The notes below the pieces were generated by a model. The model was not told where the DNA came from. It worked only from the letters and a program-made list of their open reading frames with translations, and ran no database searches. Both the position numbers and the translations under genes were made by a program. DNA of 64,000 nt from Agapetus fuscipes. Taxonomy: Eukaryota > Arthropoda > Insecta > Trichoptera > Glossosomatidae. Below are positions 61,701 through 64,000 of this stretch, piece by piece. Position 1 is the stretch's first letter; each line of letters begins with the position of its first letter. Location: the NCBI GenBank assembly GCA_951799405.1, contig OX637363.1, positions 7,192,001-7,256,000 of the forward strand. The letters are read 5' to 3'.

Positions 61701-63667
61701 TTTTAAGACATTATGGCATGTGCTATTGGGTGTCAAAACACAAAATGGGGAAAGCTAGAAAACATCAAATTTGACATGTAAAAATATCTTTTGTATGGCT
61801 GCACAACTGCAACGTTTGACAGGACTGAGACAAATGTGGTAGATAGTATGTATAAATGCAGTAAATTAGTTTCTACTTCTCTATGTTATTACTCAATGGT
61901 TATAAATGTACCCTCATACCCATCATCACACTGGGTGGAACTGTATGGTTAAAATTTAAAATTATAATTATTAGTAGTCTCTCTTCCTCCTTCCAAGGAG
62001 CAGCTTTGCCTGGGCTTGCCATCCGACAACAAATGCATGATGATATTAAAAATATAATTGCATTTCTCTTCACAAATGTGTATAAAAAAATCACAAAGGC
62101 TGGCATGTGAACGTTATTCACAAGTTTTGTGTCATGTGATGCATGTTTGCAGGCGCTGACTGACTCGGACGACCCGCAGCTGAACCAGCTGCAGCAGGAG
62201 GCTGTGGGCGCGCGCCTCTCCCGCCTCAACAACATCGAGTCCGACTCCTTCAACGAGGCCTTCTCCCCCAGCAAGCCGCCCAACGCGCGCCGCAAGAGGA
62301 AGTTCAAGAGGATGGCCATCGAGTACTCCGACCCTGCGGCCAACCAGCGCCCCGCCCCCGTCCAGGACAACACCTTCCTCATGGGACCCTCACACGTACA
62401 CTCATATTACATCTTCTTCATTTGACATGTGAATGAATCAAAAGAGGTATGCAAGCATAGAGAGAAATGGAGGCAACTGTGTAGAGACTCTGGTTATCCA
62501 TAGCTAAATGACAAAAGAGTTACTAAGTAAATCTAAATCTAAGCTGCAAAGATATGTATCATTTGAGATTCATATTCAATGCATTCTCACAAGCAGACAC
62601 GCATAATTTCGCAGTCACGCATGCCGCATGTGGACCTACAATATAAAAAACCCAATCTCAAATGAACATAAGCCTTGCAATTCTTGCCGACCTTCCCTGA
62701 AACAGGGGTGATATTGGCAAAGTGAACCATTTTTTACAGTATGGTTCCTTGACTTATAGGTTGGTATGCGGCTGACCACCATAGTGTAACTTTTTGCCGC
62801 GTTCTCTCTGAAGAAGTCACATGACGTGTCGAGTGGAACCTACTTGTTTGACAGGTAAAGGTAAGCATAGAAGGGGAAGACCTAGGAAAGAATGGATTGA
62901 TCAGATAAGTGAGATTGCGAATGAATGAAATTTACAAAGCGGAAACAAGAGAAGAGCATGCATGAAAAGAGTGATGAAAGTAGATGAGATGAAAGAAGGA
63001 TGTAAGGACAGAGTTAAGTGGATGCACTTGTGTGGAGGTACCGGCCACCCCTAGAGGAATGGCGGCAGGATACAAGACAAGACAAGGCCGGCCTTACTAC
63101 AACAACTTCAGTTGAAGTGGGGGTTTGCCAGCCCCTACTCATTTTTTGCGATGGCGGAGTAAATCTTGCCAGTATTTTATTTTTTGGTTTTGAAATAAAC
63201 ACCGAAACAGAAAAACTTTTCTGACACCCTTAGGGGGCATGGAATGCATGCACTCTACCAACTGAGCTATTCTCCGGACTTATTTAAAAACTAACAGGGC
63301 TATTCTTAGACATTTTAGTCGTCCTTTGAGCCCACGATTTGACAAACTAATGATGCCTGGGCTGAAAGTCTCATCACCACGGTCATTCTTACCTACGGAA
63401 TATCGGTAATATTTGTATGAAGACTATTAGTTTGTCAAAGCGTTGGCTCAACGGACGACCAAAATGTCTAAGAATAGCACCGTTAATCTTTCCCACATCA
63501 AAGCTGACGTATCAACTGTTGGGTGTGAAAAATAGAATTTACAGTTAGTATGCCATGTTGTTTCAGCTGCACCTAGTTGCCAACTGCTCGGTGCTGAGTG
63601 TGCAGGGCCCCTCCCAGCTCAACCTCATCAACAAGAAGAAGAGGATCTTCAAGCACGGACAGGACGC
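58793..63667 (+). CDS. GPATCH2: GPATCH2-like G-patch protein, first four coding exons (continues beyond window)
   Basis: Coding exons 58793-58904, 61386-61459, 62153-62395 and 63567-63667, all with GT/AG borders and matching phases (1, 0, 0). The N-terminus MERLSHDLSLALEESNC followed by basic RRRTRS matches the start of vertebrate GPATCH2 (M-E-E-L-x-H-D-L-x-x-A-L-E-E-S, then a basic run). Exon 3 encodes RRKRKFKRMAIEYSD and exon 4 NKKKRIFKHGQDA, both aligned with the conserved basic motifs of that protein. The G-patch lies downstream of the window. In vertebrates the protein binds the RNA helicase DHX15 and is nuclear. The acceptor of exon 2 could be three bases later (61389). Exons 1 and 2 are too short to stand out as ORFs. 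Introns are full of LINE and SINE debris. Confidence 0.75.
59085..59135 (-). repeat. SINE Q tail i only
   Basis: TTTATTTGGTGAGCGCTGTT and CACACCTCAAGAGCCCTC, without body or head. Confidence 0.6.
59299..59825 (+). mobile_element. LINE 3' fragment that ends in tail ii
   Basis: The frame 59299-59760 encodes SFICQTARLWNELPVSVF and NLALFKSNINRHFLS, the standard C-terminus of several non-LTR clades. Its last codons and 3' UTR (CACCTCTGCGGCACT, CATAGACCCTTAGAGTCTC, poly-A) are the same tail ii carried by SINEs at 20.7 and 38.4 kb. It is 5'-truncated and lies in GPATCH2 intron 1. Confidence 0.7.
59826..61385. other. GPATCH2 intron 1 remainder
   Basis: 59826-59870 and 60050-60095 are scraps of LINE-tail repeat. 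A 72-residue basic frame at 59881-60099 is unrecognised. 60100-60340 has GC-rich words but no clear inverted ends. No gene otherwise. Confidence 0.4.
61460..62152. other. GPATCH2 intron 2
   Basis: About 61885-61945 resembles the 3' UTR of the Jockey-like LINEs (TGTACCCTCATACCCATCAT). Nothing else recognised. Confidence 0.4.
62430..63285. repeat. GPATCH2 intron 3 repeat cluster
   Basis: RTE 3' scrap (+) 62435-62530; LINE-tail repeat (-) 62532-62735 followed head-to-head by a + piece 62743-62780; SINE G scrap (-) 62782-62850; RTE 3' fragment (+) 62855-63075 (GGGAAGACCTAGGAAAG, AGAGCATGCATGAAAAGAGT); SINE G (-) 63087-63285 with antisense head (CTACCAACTGAGCTATTC). Confidence 0.7.
63295..63482. 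mobile_element. MITE, same family as 41785-42027
   Basis: TIR CAGGGCTATTCTTAGACATT / CGGTGCTATTCTTAGACATT; flanks TAA (63292-63294) and TTA (63483-63485). It ends 84 bases before GPATCH2 exon 4. Confidence 0.85.
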
Positions 63668-63854
63668 GTGAGTTGCCATCTGACAAATTACTTGCAAGCT
63701 TTTCATGCCCCTCTCTCTTTCCACAACGGTACCTACTGCTTGCCAACTTGCCACTCTTTACAAAACTGCTATGTCTTCTATTGTTTTTAAAATTAAATTG
63801 TTCAGTTTTGAGGACGCAAAATGATACAACTAAAATAAGAGCATTGTAATTGTG

Positions 63855-64000
63855 TGGATGAAATGAAAGAGGTATGTAAGGACAGAAAGAAATGTCGGTT
63901 GATCTATAATGTTGGCGGCTAGGACTAGGGTTTTTAAAATTAGAATTTTGTATTATGTTTTTGTTTTGATGTCCATGCATAATTATTATTTGTTTATTTA
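63855..64000 (+). mobile_element. LINE A/B 3' fragment at the window edge
   Basis: GGATGAAATGAAAGAGGTAT, AAAGAAATGTCGGTTGATCT and TGTTGGCGGCTAG match the last codons and stop of LINE A/B, followed by the same 3' UTR start. Confidence 0.75.

Overview
The window is eukaryotic: introns, single-gene spacing, AT-rich intergenic DNA and several hundred bases of repeat for every gene. TAGGTACCTA-type motifs, together with RTE, BEL/Pao and Ty3/gypsy elements and tRNA-derived SINEs, point to an insect and most probably a moth or butterfly. The species is inferred, not shown.

Host genes, all on the + strand unless noted: an intronless BTB-BACK-kelch gene (30165-31979); a two-exon homologue of the nuclear proteasome tether Cut8/STS1 (37757-39413); and the first four coding exons of a GPATCH2-like G-patch gene (58793-63667, continuing beyond the window). 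Weaker single-exon candidates are at 12333-12562 (+), 28751-28801 (-), 29899-30090 (-) and 45181-45248 (+).

Most of the rest is mobile DNA. 0.7-4.2 kb: RTE-clade LINE pieces, including LINE copy A. 5.3-11.8 kb: a full-length BEL/Pao element on the - strand, broken by one frameshift. 12-29 kb: a mosaic of short LINE-tail repeats, two SINE families, Jockey/CR1-like LINE fragments, MITEs, foldbacks and possible solo LTRs. 33.6-35.5 kb: a Harbinger-like double hairpin and a clean hAT insertion. 39.4-45 kb: intergenic DNA with MITEs.

45.9-57.9 kb is a nested complex. hAT-type ends (TAGGGATG...CATCCCTA, near-matching 8-bp flanks) enclose a signal-peptide plus LDLR-class-A ORF, LINE copy B (1000-aa ORF, intact) and a Ty3/gypsy element with identical 472-bp LTRs. 

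The strongest novelty is that gypsy element. Behind a normal protease-RT-RNase H-integrase polyprotein, the same open frame carries about 215 extra residues: a macro (ADP-ribose-binding) domain of the TARG1/Poa1p type, then a CCCH zinc finger. Its gag is preceded by a SAP-domain peptide separated by one in-frame stop. The element looks recently inserted.
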